64,000 nt of DNA from Streptomyces rubellomurinus (GCF_000961885.1 NZ_JZKH01000011.1:1-64000), one strand, 5' to 3'. Shown: positions 29,087 through 38,161, counted from the stretch's first letter. Notes: generated from the letters alone by a model not told the origin. Numbers and translations: made by a program.

Positions 29087-30150
29087 GGCGCCGCCTCCAC
29101 GGCCGAGGCGGGCCACACCACGAGCAGGGTGCGGTCGTCGTCGAAGGTCTCCCGGGAGAAGTCGAGCAGGTGGGCGAGTCCGCGCGGTTCCAGCGTGGGC
29201 GCCAGGTGCTCGGCGAAGAGCCGGCCGACCGGGCCGGTGCCGTCGCCGAGCGGGTCGCCGAAGCCGTCCGTGCCGACCAGCAGCCGGTCGGCGCCGAGCA
29301 CCGTGGTGCGGTGCACCCGCGGGTCGGTCACCTTCCGGGGCAGCGCCTCCACCGCCGAGGAGGCCACCCCGCGACCGCCGCCCCCGCACCGGCCGGGGGT
29401 GATCCGGAGGAACCGGCCGCCCTGCGACAGCACCCAGGCCCCGGAGTCCCCGGCGCACACCAGCTGGATGTCCAGCCCGAGCGGGCTGGGCACCGCCACG
29501 CCCGTCACCAGGGTGGTGGCCATCAGGCGCTGCGCGGCCGCCGTGTCGTCCCGGGGCAGTTCGAGGATCTTCCTGGTCTGCGCGACCAGCTGGTAGGCGG
29601 CGTGGTGCAGCACCTCGGCCCAGTCCAGCCGTTCCGGGCCACGGCCGTCGCCCAGCTGCCGGGTGACGGTGTCCACCGCCGTCCGGCAGGCCAGGGTGGC
29701 GCCCAGGTGCGACTGCTCGGCGCCGGAGACGCCGTCCGCGACGGCGAAGACCAGCACCCCGGAGTCGTGCAGCGCGACCGCGGCGTCGTCCTCCCGGAGC
29801 CGTCCGTTGGCCCGGTGCGCGTAGCCGCGCACGGAGGCCAGCCGGATCCGCAGGTGCTCGCTGGACCAGCCGTCGAAGACGGTGTCCGGCCGGTACGAGG
29901 AGCCGGACGGCGGCCTGGGCTCGAACCGCTCCACCGGCCGGTCGAGTTCGATCGGCCCCCAGAACGGCCGGTACACCGAGTCGCCGCCCGCCCGGGCGAC
30001 CGCCGGCGGCCGGACCGTCCGGACGGGCACGGGCAGGAACCCGGCGGCGTCCGGCCCGCCCGGGTTCGCCGCCGACTGCGGCACGGACGGCGGTGGCGGC
30101 GCGGCCCGGTGCTCCGGCCCGCCCGCACGAGGATCCGGGCTCACCGTCAC
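29083..30150 (-). CDS. PP2C-type serine/threonine phosphatase
   Basis: A 355-residue phosphatase. A proline-rich N-terminal region (1-100) precedes the PP2C domain. Metal-binding motifs are complete: LREDDAAV, VFAVADGVSG, VGTDGFGDPL and FDDDRTLLVV. It should oppose the kinase encoded immediately downstream (GTGA overlap) and act on shared targets such as the vWA or NTPase proteins. Its own GTG start overlaps the stop of the vWA gene. Confidence 0.85.
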   Translation of the reverse strand: MTVSPDPRAGGPEHRAAPPPPSVPQSAANPGGPDAAGFLPVPVRTVRPPAVARAGGDSVYRPFWGPIELDRPVERFEPRPPSGSSYRPDTVFDGWSSEHLRIRLASVRGYAHRANGRLREDDAAVALHDSGVLVFAVADGVSGAEQSHLGATLACRTAVDTVTRQLGDGRGPERLDWAEVLHHAAYQLVAQTRKILELPRDDTAAAQRLMATTLVTGVAVPSPLGLDIQLVCAGDSGAWVLSQGGRFLRITPGRCGGGGRGVASSAVEALPRKVTDPRVHRTTVLGADRLLVGTDGFGDPLGDGTGPVGRLFAEHLAPTLEPRGLAHLLDFSRETFDDDRTLLVVWPASAVEAAP

Positions 30151-30827
30151 ACCACGTCGATCGCCATGCGGAAGCCCTCCGGCCGGTCCACCACCAGCTC
30201 CGCGCTGCCCGCGGCCAGCGACATGCCGGAGGCGACGATGCTGGTGGTCAGGGCCGCGCAGAACTTGGTGATGGCCGCGCCGATGTCGGCGCCGGGGATC
30301 TGGACGAAGGCGTAGTTGCGGTCGGTGGCGACGTTCAGGATGGTGGCGGCGTCCGCGGCGCCGATGCCGAAGGCGGCGATGTTCGGCGACTCGGGCAGGC
30401 TGCGCCGGTCGGTCAGCTTGCGGTGCACGCTCACCCAGTCCTCGTTGCTGTTGGGCTGGCCGTCGCTCAGGAAGAACACCGCGGGCCGGTAGACGGTGTA
30501 CCCGGCCCGCTTCAACTCCCGGACGTCCTGGGGGATCCGGGTCAGCAGGTCGTCGAACACCGCCCGGTAGCTGGTGCCGCCGCCGTAGCTGGAGAGCACC
30601 GGCAGCTCGTCCTCCTCCCGCAGGTCGGCGAGGCTCATCCGCACCTCGATCCCGTTGGAGAAGCCGAGCACGGAGAATCTGATCTTCGCCGCCGCCATCG
30701 GCTCGGCCATCAACGCGCGGTGCAGGGAGGCCAGGCCGGAGTTGAGTTCGCCGAGGACGGGTGTCATCGATCCGGATTCGTCGGCGACCACGTACATCGG
30801 GATCAGGTTGCCGCGGTTGTCCGCCAT
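30147..30827 (-). CDS. TerY-like vWA domain protein
   Basis: A 226-residue stand-alone von Willebrand A domain. The metal-ion adhesion site is complete: D16-E-S-G-S20 (VVADESGSM), GGGTSYRAVF and FLSDGQPN. TerY proteins occur with a PP2C phosphatase and kinase in stress and conflict loci, probably as phospho-regulated scaffold proteins. The next two genes are exactly those partners. It starts 79 bases after the SPFH/vWA gene, the only non-overlapping junction of the operon. Confidence 0.85.
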   Translation of the reverse strand: MADNRGNLIPMYVVADESGSMTPVLGELNSGLASLHRALMAEPMAAAKIRFSVLGFSNGIEVRMSLADLREEDELPVLSSYGGGTSYRAVFDDLLTRIPQDVRELKRAGYTVYRPAVFFLSDGQPNSNEDWVSVHRKLTDRRSLPESPNIAAFGIGAADAATILNVATDRNYAFVQIPGADIGAAITKFCAALTTSIVASGMSLAAGSAELVVDRPEGFRMAIDVV

Positions 30828-30906
30828 GGTCAGGGACTGCCTCTCGGTTCCGGGCGCCCGGGGCGCCCGTTCGGATGGGTCGGGGGGGTCGGGGGGTCGG
30901 TACGGC

Positions 30907-32739
30907 TCAGCGGGCGCCGCCGAGCCGGCGCAGGCCGGGCGGGCACTCGATGAACAGGTCGAGGCGGCCGCCGGCCAGGCCGCGGCCCAGGTACAGCACG
31001 GAGTCGCGCAGCAGCGAGGCGAACCGTTCGGCGGCGGTGGGCAGGTCGAGCCCGGGCTCGGCGAGGAAGGCGAGCTCGGGCAGGTGGGCGACGGTCCGGA
31101 TCTCCGTCTCGTCGGCCCGCCCTATGCCCACCGCGATGATCGTCGGGTGGCCCGGGTTGGCCACCGGATCGGTCAGCGCCCGCAGCGCCTCGCGCCACCG
31201 GGCGGGGTCCTCCTCGCAGGGCCCGCCGAACAGCACGAAGAGCACCGGGCGGTGCACCACCGGGTGCTCGGTCTTCAACCGGGCCAGGTCCTGCGCGACG
31301 AGGGCCCGCAGCCGTTCGAGGGCGAGGTCGTGCCGGGCGCCGGCGCGCACCGTCAACTCCGGCATCACGGTGGTCCACTCGACTGCGGCCAGCGGCAGGT
31401 GCAGCACGGTCTCCCCGGCCGCGCCGAGCACCGCGAGCCGCAGCCCGGCGGCCGACTCCGGCGGGGTGAGCAGGGCCGAGTGCAGGCCGCGCAGCGCGTT
31501 GTTGAGCCCGGGCAGGCAGCCGGCGACGGCCGCCGACTCGTCGATCAGCAGGTAGATCGGCAGCACCCCGGTGACCGGGCCGCCGCCGGACGCGAGGTCG
31601 CCCGGCCCGTTCGTGACCACCGTCCCCACCAGCGGCGAGTGGACGCCCGCCCCCGACTGCGCGGCGCCCGGCGGGACGGCCCCGGGCGCGGGCCCGATGA
31701 CGGGCGGCGGCACGGCGGTCCGGCCCGAGGACGCGGCCGGCCCGCCCCACCGGACGGGCGGCAGCGCCGAGCCCGTCCCGCCCGGCAGCGTCGCGCCCTG
31801 CACCCGGTTGAGCGCCTGCTGCCGGATCACCTCGACGTCGGCCGGCTGGATCAGCTTGCTCTGGACCATGAACCGGAAGACCTCGACGGACCGTTCGTCG
31901 AACTGCTCCTGCCGCGCGGTGAGCGCCGCCTCCCACTTGGTGCGCATCTCGACGGCTTCACCGGCCCGGTCCGGGTGTTCCAGCATGAACAGCGTGATCA
32001 GTCGGTTGACGTCGAGGTCGCCCTCGCCCAGCAGCCGGCGCCGCTCCTCCTGCAGCTCCAGCCGGACGGCCTGTTCACGCCGTTCGCGGGCGAGCCGGCC
32101 CTCCAGCTCGATCCCGTCGATCACCTGCTTGCCGTGCGCCTCGCCCTCGGCGAGCCGCTGCGCCGCCTCGGCCAGTTGCCGGTCCCGGTCGGCCTTGGTC
32201 AGGTTCTCGATGTACGTGCGGGCGGCCTCGTCCAGGCGCAGGTCGACCACGCAGCGGTAGATGGTGATGCCCTCCGGCAGCATCATCTCGCGGGCGCACT
32301 CGTGGTTCATCCGCAGTTCGGCGAGGTCGGCCTGGTGGATCGAGTAGCCGCGGGCGATCACCCGCAGGACGGCGGCGATGTGCCCGTAGACCACGACCAG
32401 CGCGTCGGTGACGTTGCGCCGCACCACCTCCACCGGGTCGTGCACCCGGAAGCCGACATCCACCACGGCGTCGAAGCAGTGCGCCTGGTCCTGGGAGGGC
32501 AGCGGCCAGCTCTTCAGGTGCGCCTTGCGCCGGTGGTCGCTGAGGTCGACCTCGTACCTGGTCCGGTACTTGCTCATGAACTGCTGCGACCAGCTGAGCG
32601 GCCGGCCCTGGAACCACGCCAACTGGCCGTCGTAGGAGGCGTACACGGCGGCGGCGCTCGGTTTCAGCGCCTTCACCGGGCCGGACAGGCCCCGGGGCAC
32701 CGGCTCCTCGCTGAGGATCAGCGGCAGGGTGGGGGTCAT
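30907..32739 (-). CDS. SPFH/band-7-like protein fused to a degenerate vWA domain
   Basis: A 610-residue protein. Residues about 55-190 resemble an SPFH/band-7 domain, followed by a charged coiled coil (about 190-260: KADRDRQLAEAAQRLAEGEA), a Gly/Pro linker near 310-385, and a vWA-like domain at about 390-595. In LLIDESAAVAG the expected DxSxS is D-E-S-A-A, so metal binding is probably lost. No clear TM helix is present at the N-terminus. ATGA overlap with the NTPase gene. The role may be oligomeric scaffolding near the membrane. Confidence 0.65.
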   Translation of the reverse strand: MTPTLPLILSEEPVPRGLSGPVKALKPSAAAVYASYDGQLAWFQGRPLSWSQQFMSKYRTRYEVDLSDHRRKAHLKSWPLPSQDQAHCFDAVVDVGFRVHDPVEVVRRNVTDALVVVYGHIAAVLRVIARGYSIHQADLAELRMNHECAREMMLPEGITIYRCVVDLRLDEAARTYIENLTKADRDRQLAEAAQRLAEGEAHGKQVIDGIELEGRLARERREQAVRLELQEERRRLLGEGDLDVNRLITLFMLEHPDRAGEAVEMRTKWEAALTARQEQFDERSVEVFRFMVQSKLIQPADVEVIRQQALNRVQGATLPGGTGSALPPVRWGGPAASSGRTAVPPPVIGPAPGAVPPGAAQSGAGVHSPLVGTVVTNGPGDLASGGGPVTGVLPIYLLIDESAAVAGCLPGLNNALRGLHSALLTPPESAAGLRLAVLGAAGETVLHLPLAAVEWTTVMPELTVRAGARHDLALERLRALVAQDLARLKTEHPVVHRPVLFVLFGGPCEEDPARWREALRALTDPVANPGHPTIIAVGIGRADETEIRTVAHLPELAFLAEPGLDLPTAAERFASLLRDSVLYLGRGLAGGRLDLFIECPPGLRRLGGAR

Positions 32740-35045
32740 CTCGCGCTCTCCTGTCGGTCCAGTTCGGCGGTGACGGCGGCGGTGGTCCGGTTGAACGGGG
32801 TGATGCTGTGCGGACCGGACCAGTCGACGGCCTGGCGGCGCAGGATGGTCGCGGTGCGCCGGTCACCGTCCGCCAGCGCACCGACCAACCGGACGAAGAC
32901 CTCCCGCAGCGGCGGGTCGACCTCGGTCAACCGGGCCCACAGCTGCAGCACGACCTCGGCGACCGCACGGTGGACGGGGTGGGCCTCGTTCAACGCCGCT
33001 CGCCAGAGTGCGACGAACGGGGCGCGCAACGCCGGCTCCCGGTCGGCTTGGACCAGCAGGCCGGGCCAGTTCGGCATCACGGCCGCCTCGGCCAGAGTTT
33101 CGGTCTCGACCACGAACTGCTCGTTGACCGACATGAACGCCAGCAGGACGGCGTAGCGGGCCCGGTGGTCGGCGAGTGCGGTGTGCAGCCGACCGAGCAC
33201 CACGGCGGCGAGCCGGCCGTCCTCGGTGAGGATGTCGCTCAGGCTGTCGCCGACCGCGAAGGCGATGTCGAGGTCCTCGTCCACCACGCAGAGCCGGGCC
33301 AGCGCGTCGATCGCGACCAGCGGCTCGCCACCGCCGAGGCTCACCGCGTACACCCGGGCCGCGGTGGCCTGCCGCAGCGGGTTGGACGCCTCCGCGAGCC
33401 AGCCGGCCGCCAGGTTCCGCACCCGGCCCCGCAGTTCGGGGTTCTGGACGCACACCTTCAGGGCGTGCGCGACGGCGGTGCGGCGAACCGCCTCGGGGGC
33501 GCCCGCCCAGCCGAAGAGCTTGTGGTCCAGCAGGTACTGGAAGGACCGGTCGGCCAGCACCCCGAGCGCGACCCCGGCGTGCGTGCGGACATGCTCGGAG
33601 GGGTTCTCGACCAGCTCGTCGAGCCAGTCCAGCAGCACGCTGTGCAGCGGGAACTCGGTCCACGCGTGCTGGATCAGCCGGCGCGGATAGCCCGGGTCCT
33701 TGAACCGCAGGCCCTCTGCGGGCACCCGCCCGTGGGGGCTGTAGAGCCGGACCGGCACCGCCTGGGCGCGCAGCCGGGCCAGCCGCCGGCGGCGCGGCAC
33801 CTGGTACGGCTCGCGCACCCGCGGCAGGTGGCCGTCCGCGGTGGCCAGCACGGCATAGTCCTCGACGCCGAGCCTGCGGTACAGCCCGCGGGCGGCGGCG
33901 GCCACGTCCTCCTGCGGGAGGCCGTTGAGCACCGCGAGGGCGACGGCGTAGCAGCGCAGGAAGGGGTCGTCCAGGTTCTCGACCCAGATCTCGAAGTCCT
34001 CCTCACCGCGCCGGGCCAGCTTCTCGCGGACCAGGTCGAGGTCGGGCGCGCCGCTAGCGGTGGCCTCGGCGGCGTCGGCCAGCGCGGCCGCGAGCTCGGC
34101 CGCCGCCCGGCAGGCACCGTCCGCGGCCAGCTGCTCGTTGATCAGCTCCGCCACGCCCCGGCGGCTGAGCAGCAGGGTGGCGACGGCCTCGCCGAGCCGC
34201 CAGTCCAGGTGCCTGCGGACGATCGCGGCGGGCTCGGGCGGGTCGGGCAGGTCGATGACGTGGCCGAGGAGCTCGGGATCGACCAGCCCGCTCTCCTGGT
34301 CGACGGTCAACACCAGCCGGGCCCCGGCGCGGTGCAGGGCGCCGTCGAGCGCCCGGACCAGCGGGCCGTCCAGGGTCGCGCGGTCCTCCGGTTGGTCCAC
34401 CAGGTAGCCGACCGGCTCGCCGGGCCCCTCCTCGGCGTCGGCCTCCAGCCGCGCGGCGAGCGCGCCGAGGTCGGTGGTGCGGTCCAGGTGGTACGTCCGG
34501 TCGACGGAGCAGCCGAGCAGCAGCCGCAGCGCGGCCGTGGTCTTGCCGGAGCCGGCCGGGCCGCGCAGGATCGCCAGCGGGCGCCGGCCGAACGCGGCCC
34601 GCACCTCGGGCCAGCCGGCCGGCTCCGCGAAGGCCTTGCGCACCTGCTCCAGGACGAGCGGGGAGACCAGCCGCAGCGGGGCCCGGCCACCACCGACCAG
34701 GAAGACGTTCTTGTCCCCGGCGACCAGGTCGCCGTCGATGCTGGCGAAAGCGTGCCGCACGGTGTCGTGGCGCAGCATGCCCTGGGCGAACCGGGTGGCC
34801 CTGGCACGATCCCGGTCCGCATCGTGAGCCGGGTCCCCGGCTGCGCGCTCGCCGCCGGGGCTGCCGGAGCCACCGGGGTCGCCGGACGACCCGCCGCCGG
34901 CGCCGTCGCCGGCGGGCGGGCCGTCCGGGGCGGGCCCGTCCGACCCGGCGGCGGGCGGTGCCGCCGGGCCGGGCGCCGGGCCCGCTCCCCCCTCGGCCGG
35001 CGGAACCCCCGTTACCGCCGGCCCCGCGTCCCCGGGCGTCGTCAT
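32736..35045 (-). CDS. P-loop NTPase with helical C-terminal region
   Basis: A 769-residue protein. Residues 1-80 are a low-complexity Gly/Pro tract. GDLVAGDKNV (105-114) repeats a motif found in the cyclase next door. Walker A is GPAGSGKT (162-169) and YLVDQPED (214-221) is Walker B-like. The remaining 500 residues are helical repeats, the plan of STAND-type conflict NTPases, although the family could not be named. It overlaps the cyclase stop and SPFH/vWA start by four bases each, so stoichiometric production is expected. Confidence 0.7.
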   Translation of the reverse strand: MTTPGDAGPAVTGVPPAEGGAGPAPGPAAPPAAGSDGPAPDGPPAGDGAGGGSSGDPGGSGSPGGERAAGDPAHDADRDRARATRFAQGMLRHDTVRHAFASIDGDLVAGDKNVFLVGGGRAPLRLVSPLVLEQVRKAFAEPAGWPEVRAAFGRRPLAILRGPAGSGKTTAALRLLLGCSVDRTYHLDRTTDLGALAARLEADAEEGPGEPVGYLVDQPEDRATLDGPLVRALDGALHRAGARLVLTVDQESGLVDPELLGHVIDLPDPPEPAAIVRRHLDWRLGEAVATLLLSRRGVAELINEQLAADGACRAAAELAAALADAAEATASGAPDLDLVREKLARRGEEDFEIWVENLDDPFLRCYAVALAVLNGLPQEDVAAAARGLYRRLGVEDYAVLATADGHLPRVREPYQVPRRRRLARLRAQAVPVRLYSPHGRVPAEGLRFKDPGYPRRLIQHAWTEFPLHSVLLDWLDELVENPSEHVRTHAGVALGVLADRSFQYLLDHKLFGWAGAPEAVRRTAVAHALKVCVQNPELRGRVRNLAAGWLAEASNPLRQATAARVYAVSLGGGEPLVAIDALARLCVVDEDLDIAFAVGDSLSDILTEDGRLAAVVLGRLHTALADHRARYAVLLAFMSVNEQFVVETETLAEAAVMPNWPGLLVQADREPALRAPFVALWRAALNEAHPVHRAVAEVVLQLWARLTEVDPPLREVFVRLVGALADGDRRTATILRRQAVDWSGPHSITPFNRTTAAVTAELDRQESAR

Positions 35046-35800
35046 CGACGGCCCGGGGAGTTCGGTGCCTGGTGGACGTTCTTGTCGCCGGCCACCGCGT
35101 CGCCCCGCACGTCCCCGTGGATCTCGAATACCACCCGCGCCGCCGGGGCGGCGGGCTGCGGCTCACCGGCAGGCTCGTCCGCCTGGCTGCTTTCCGGCCC
35201 GGCGTCGAGCCCGGGCGGCGCCGGGTAGCCGGGCACGGTGATCCAGCCGCGGGCGGGGAGCCCGTGCTTGACCTCGAAGTCGGCGGGCAGGTACGCCGCC
35301 GGGTCGACAGTGCGGTACTCGTGCCGCACGACACCCCGGTAGACCTCGTCCGAGACGATGAACGCCAGGTTGGCCCGCCGGGCCCGGGCCAGCACCGCGC
35401 GCAGCGGCGCGGCGTCGACCAGCCGGAAGGTCCAGTTCACCGCGTCCCCCGACCAGCCGTCGGCGTCCCGGCTGACCAGCCCCTGGTGCAGCGCGACCCG
35501 CAGGCGCAGGGCGTGCGCCGGACTGAACATCCGCGCCTTCTCGGCGAGGCCATCGTCCAGCGCCCGGATCAGCGCGCCGGCCAGCAGCACCGGCGGGACC
35601 TGCGGCTGCACGAGGATCAGCACGCCGTCCCCGCGGTCCTCGGTGGCGACGGCGTCGGCCGGCAGGCCGGCCTGCGCGAAGGCCTCCCTGAGCACCTGGT
35701 ACATCGCGTCCCGCAGCGACCGCTGGACGGGGTCCGGCCGCGTGCTGAACGCCTCGATGTCGAGCACCACGATCCAGTGGTGCACGGCCGCCAGTGTCAT
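35042..35800 (-). CDS. Class III nucleotide cyclase-like protein (first gene of the operon)
   Basis: A 252-residue protein. VVLDIEAFST gives the first metal aspartate (D14), EDRGDGVLIL the second (D59), and GDAVNWTFRL the transition-state N122 and R126, all in the order of class III cyclases. The adenine-specifying Lys/Asp pattern is absent, so the base used is open; Pycsar cyclases of this class make cCMP or cUMP. The C-terminal tail ends in a GDVRGDAVAGDKNV segment (229-242). ATG 35800 has GGGAGG upstream and is preferred to ATG 35836. It could be a degenerate sensor rather than an active enzyme. Confidence 0.65.
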   Translation of the reverse strand: MTLAAVHHWIVVLDIEAFSTRPDPVQRSLRDAMYQVLREAFAQAGLPADAVATEDRGDGVLILVQPQVPPVLLAGALIRALDDGLAEKARMFSPAHALRLRVALHQGLVSRDADGWSGDAVNWTFRLVDAAPLRAVLARARRANLAFIVSDEVYRGVVRHEYRTVDPAAYLPADFEVKHGLPARGWITVPGYPAPPGLDAGPESSQADEPAGEPQPAAPAARVVFEIHGDVRGDAVAGDKNVHQAPNSPGRR

Positions 35801-36066
35801 TCCGCCCTCCCGGATCGGCGTCGGCCCGTACCCCATTGGTACGCCACCCGGGAGCGCGCTTCTACGCCAAATGGCGCACTGACCGCGCTTTCTGACACGT
35901 CTTCAGGGGCGACTGGCCTGCAGGCACCGGCCAGGGTACGAAGCAGATCCGGGCGTGCGACCGCGCTTGTCCGGATCGTTACCGCACTCCCCCCGCGACC
36001 GACCCGCACCACCCCGGCGCGCACGCCCCCGCGCACACCGCCCCACCCGCGCGCCCCCGGGGCCCG
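35801..36066 (-). promoter_or_regulatory. Promoter region of the cyclase operon with a palindrome
   Basis: This stretch separates the cyclase operon from cdgE. A perfect 12-bp palindrome CGCCAAATGGCG lies at 35865-35876, 65 bases before the cyclase start, with the direct repeat TACGCCA at 35840-35846 and 35863-35869. The palindrome is the best candidate for an operator. The rest is C-rich and holds no convincing gene. Confidence 0.4.
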
Positions 36067-36138
36067 GCCGTCGGACCACCGCCGCCGGACCCACCGCCGT
36101 CCGGCCCGCCGCCGTCAGAGCACCGCCGTCAGACCACC
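36067..36138. repeat. Five-copy 14/15-bp tandem repeat over the cdgE stop codon
   Basis: Units at 36067-36080, 36081-36095, 36096-36110, 36111-36124 and 36125-36138, consensus GCCGTCAGACCACC. On the minus strand the last unit holds the final Val codons and TGA stop of cdgE; the other copies lie downstream. The 14/15-base length alternation breaks any reading frame, consistent with non-coding slippage. Confidence 0.85.
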
Positions 36139-37946
36139 GGCGGCGAGGCCGGGCCCGCCAACCCGACCGCGACCAGCGCGCGCATCGCGCTCGCCGCCTG
36201 CCCGAGCGGCAGGGTGGCGTCGTCGGCGAACAGCTCGACCAGCCAGCCGCCGGCCGGGTTCCGCCCGCCCGCCGCGACCATGCCCCGGTAGCCGGAGACC
36301 ACCAGCATGGCCTCCTCCGCCGGATCGTTGCCCGCCGCGCCCGCGCGCAGCGCGAAGGCCCCACCGCGCACCGCCCGCCGGGTCATCGGGTAGTGCCGCA
36401 GGTCGAAGACGGCGTCCGGCGCCTCGATCTGGGCGCGCGCGGTCTCGGCCCGCGAGCTGCTGGGCCCGCTGGTCATCCGGTAGACGGCGTGCTGCGCGGT
36501 GCGCATCAGCTGCGAGCCGGGCGGCACGTACGAGACCCACCAGCCGACCGCGTCCAGCAGCCGGGCGGAGGTCTCGGCGACGACCACGAGCTTGCCGAGG
36601 GTGTCGGCGGGGTGGACGGCCTTGGCGGCCGCGGCCCGGTCGAGCGCGGAGAGGACGGCGGTGAGCAGCTGGCCCGGGTCGGCGCTGTGGGCGGCGCCGC
36701 GGAAGCGCCGCCGGTCGCCCGCGCCGGCCCGCCCGGTGGGCCCGCGCCGGCCGTCCGCGCGGCGGTGCGGGTCGGCGGCGTCGGCGAGCAGCACGGTCGG
36801 GTCGGGCGAGAAGCCGGGGCCGTGGCTGCGCCCGGCGACGACGGGGTGCGCGGCGCGGGCGGCCTTGGCGCGGTACTGGGCGGCGTCGGCGAGCCGGAAC
36901 AGCCGGTCGGGCGTGGTGACCGGCCCGATCGAGTCCCCGGTGGAGGCGACCCCGCAGGCGACGCCCTCGCCCTCGGCCAGCGCCAGCGCCCGGGCGCACA
37001 GCTCCTCGGCGACGGCGACCACCTCGTCCGCCTTCTGCCCCTCCACGAGCAGGCAGAACTCGTCGCCGCCGAGCCGGGCGGCGAGGCTGCCGGGGAGTTT
37101 GGCGGCGGCCAGCGAGAGCTGGTGGGCGAAGCGTTCGAGCAGCCGGTCGCCCATCTCGTGGCCGAGCTGGTCGTTGACCCGCTTCAGCCCGTTGACGTCG
37201 CAGACGACCAGCGAGACGACGGTGTCGTCCCGGTTGTGCGCGGCCAGCGCGCTCTCCAGCCGCTCGTCCACCGCGCGCCGGTTGGCGAGGCCGGTGAGCG
37301 GGTCGGAGAAGGCGAGCCGGCGCAGGTCGGCCAGGCGTTCGGTCTGCGCGAGGCCGGCCGAGACCTGGGCGGCGAGCAGGGTGGCGTAGTCGGCGTCGGC
37401 GTCGGTGAACCCGGGCATCCCGAGCGAGCGGGCGAGGTACAGCTCGCCCCAGGCCTGCCCGTGCAGCACGATCGGCGCGACCACGCAGCAGGCGCGCCCG
37501 CGCCGGCGCAGTGCGGCGGCGCGTTCCTGGCAGTACGCGCCGGCGGTGGGGTGTGCGTGCCCGGCGTGCGGTTCGACGCTCTCGGCGGTCTGCACCCAGG
37601 CGCGCGGCAGCCGCCCGGTGGTCCAGCGCTCGTCCAGGTACGTGACGATCTCGGGGAAGTCGGCGACGGGGTAGGACTCGTCCTCGGGGAGCTCCTCCTC
37701 GCCGGGCGCGAGCTCGCCGTGGTTGACCAGGACGCGCAGCCGGCCGGACTCGCGGTCCCACACCGAGACGGCGGCCATGGTGGCGCCGAGCGCCTCGGTG
37801 GCCCGGGCGGCGGCGGCCCGGACGGCTTCCAGCGGAGTGAGCGCGCCGGCCATGTCCTGGGCCAGCTCGACCACGGACTGCAGCCGCAGGTCGGGCAGCG
37901 GGTCCGGCCGCCGGGGACCGTCGCAGTCGCAGCCGCGGTCCGTCAT
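36129..37946 (-). CDS. cdgE: GAF-GGDEF diguanylate cyclase
   Basis: Makes c-di-GMP, which keeps streptomycetes in vegetative growth through BldD. About 605 residues: GAF domain at 20-200, GGDEF domain at 212-380 with DPLTGLANRR and an intact RLGGDEF (293-297), then a C-terminal region of about 200 residues that looks like a second GAF-type fold. No EAL domain. The name rests on position next to cya and hutH, as I recall for CdgE of S. coelicolor. ATG 37946 has GAGG upstream; GTG 37964 is an alternative. Confidence 0.8.
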   Translation of the reverse strand: MTDRGCDCDGPRRPDPLPDLRLQSVVELAQDMAGALTPLEAVRAAAARATEALGATMAAVSVWDRESGRLRVLVNHGELAPGEEELPEDESYPVADFPEIVTYLDERWTTGRLPRAWVQTAESVEPHAGHAHPTAGAYCQERAAALRRRGRACCVVAPIVLHGQAWGELYLARSLGMPGFTDADADYATLLAAQVSAGLAQTERLADLRRLAFSDPLTGLANRRAVDERLESALAAHNRDDTVVSLVVCDVNGLKRVNDQLGHEMGDRLLERFAHQLSLAAAKLPGSLAARLGGDEFCLLVEGQKADEVVAVAEELCARALALAEGEGVACGVASTGDSIGPVTTPDRLFRLADAAQYRAKAARAAHPVVAGRSHGPGFSPDPTVLLADAADPHRRADGRRGPTGRAGAGDRRRFRGAAHSADPGQLLTAVLSALDRAAAAKAVHPADTLGKLVVVAETSARLLDAVGWWVSYVPPGSQLMRTAQHAVYRMTSGPSSSRAETARAQIEAPDAVFDLRHYPMTRRAVRGGAFALRAGAAGNDPAEEAMLVVSGYRGMVAAGGRNPAGGWLVELFADDATLPLGQAASAMRALVAVGLAGPASPPVV

Positions 37947-38161
37947 GATCGCCTCACTGCTCACCGGCTCGCCTCGCTCCCTGTGCTCGGTCGCGCCAGA
38001 CCCCTCCAAGGCCAGTCCGGCCGCTTGCACCAAGACTATGGCGGTTTCATTCGGTTATGCCCCGTTTGCCCCGGTCGGCTGACGACAAACCGGTACGAGC
38101 TTCAACCGTTCGGCAGCCGGGTAGGCCCGCCCGGCCCGAGCGCCCCGTGGGCCGCCGCCCG

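Noticed and set aside
32808..35228. An 806-codon frame opposite the NTPase gene
   Set aside because: Antisense shadow; the minus strand shows Walker motifs and coherent codon bias.
36067..36138. Considered as a CRISPR-like array
   Set aside because: Units are 14-15 bases head to tail with no spacers.
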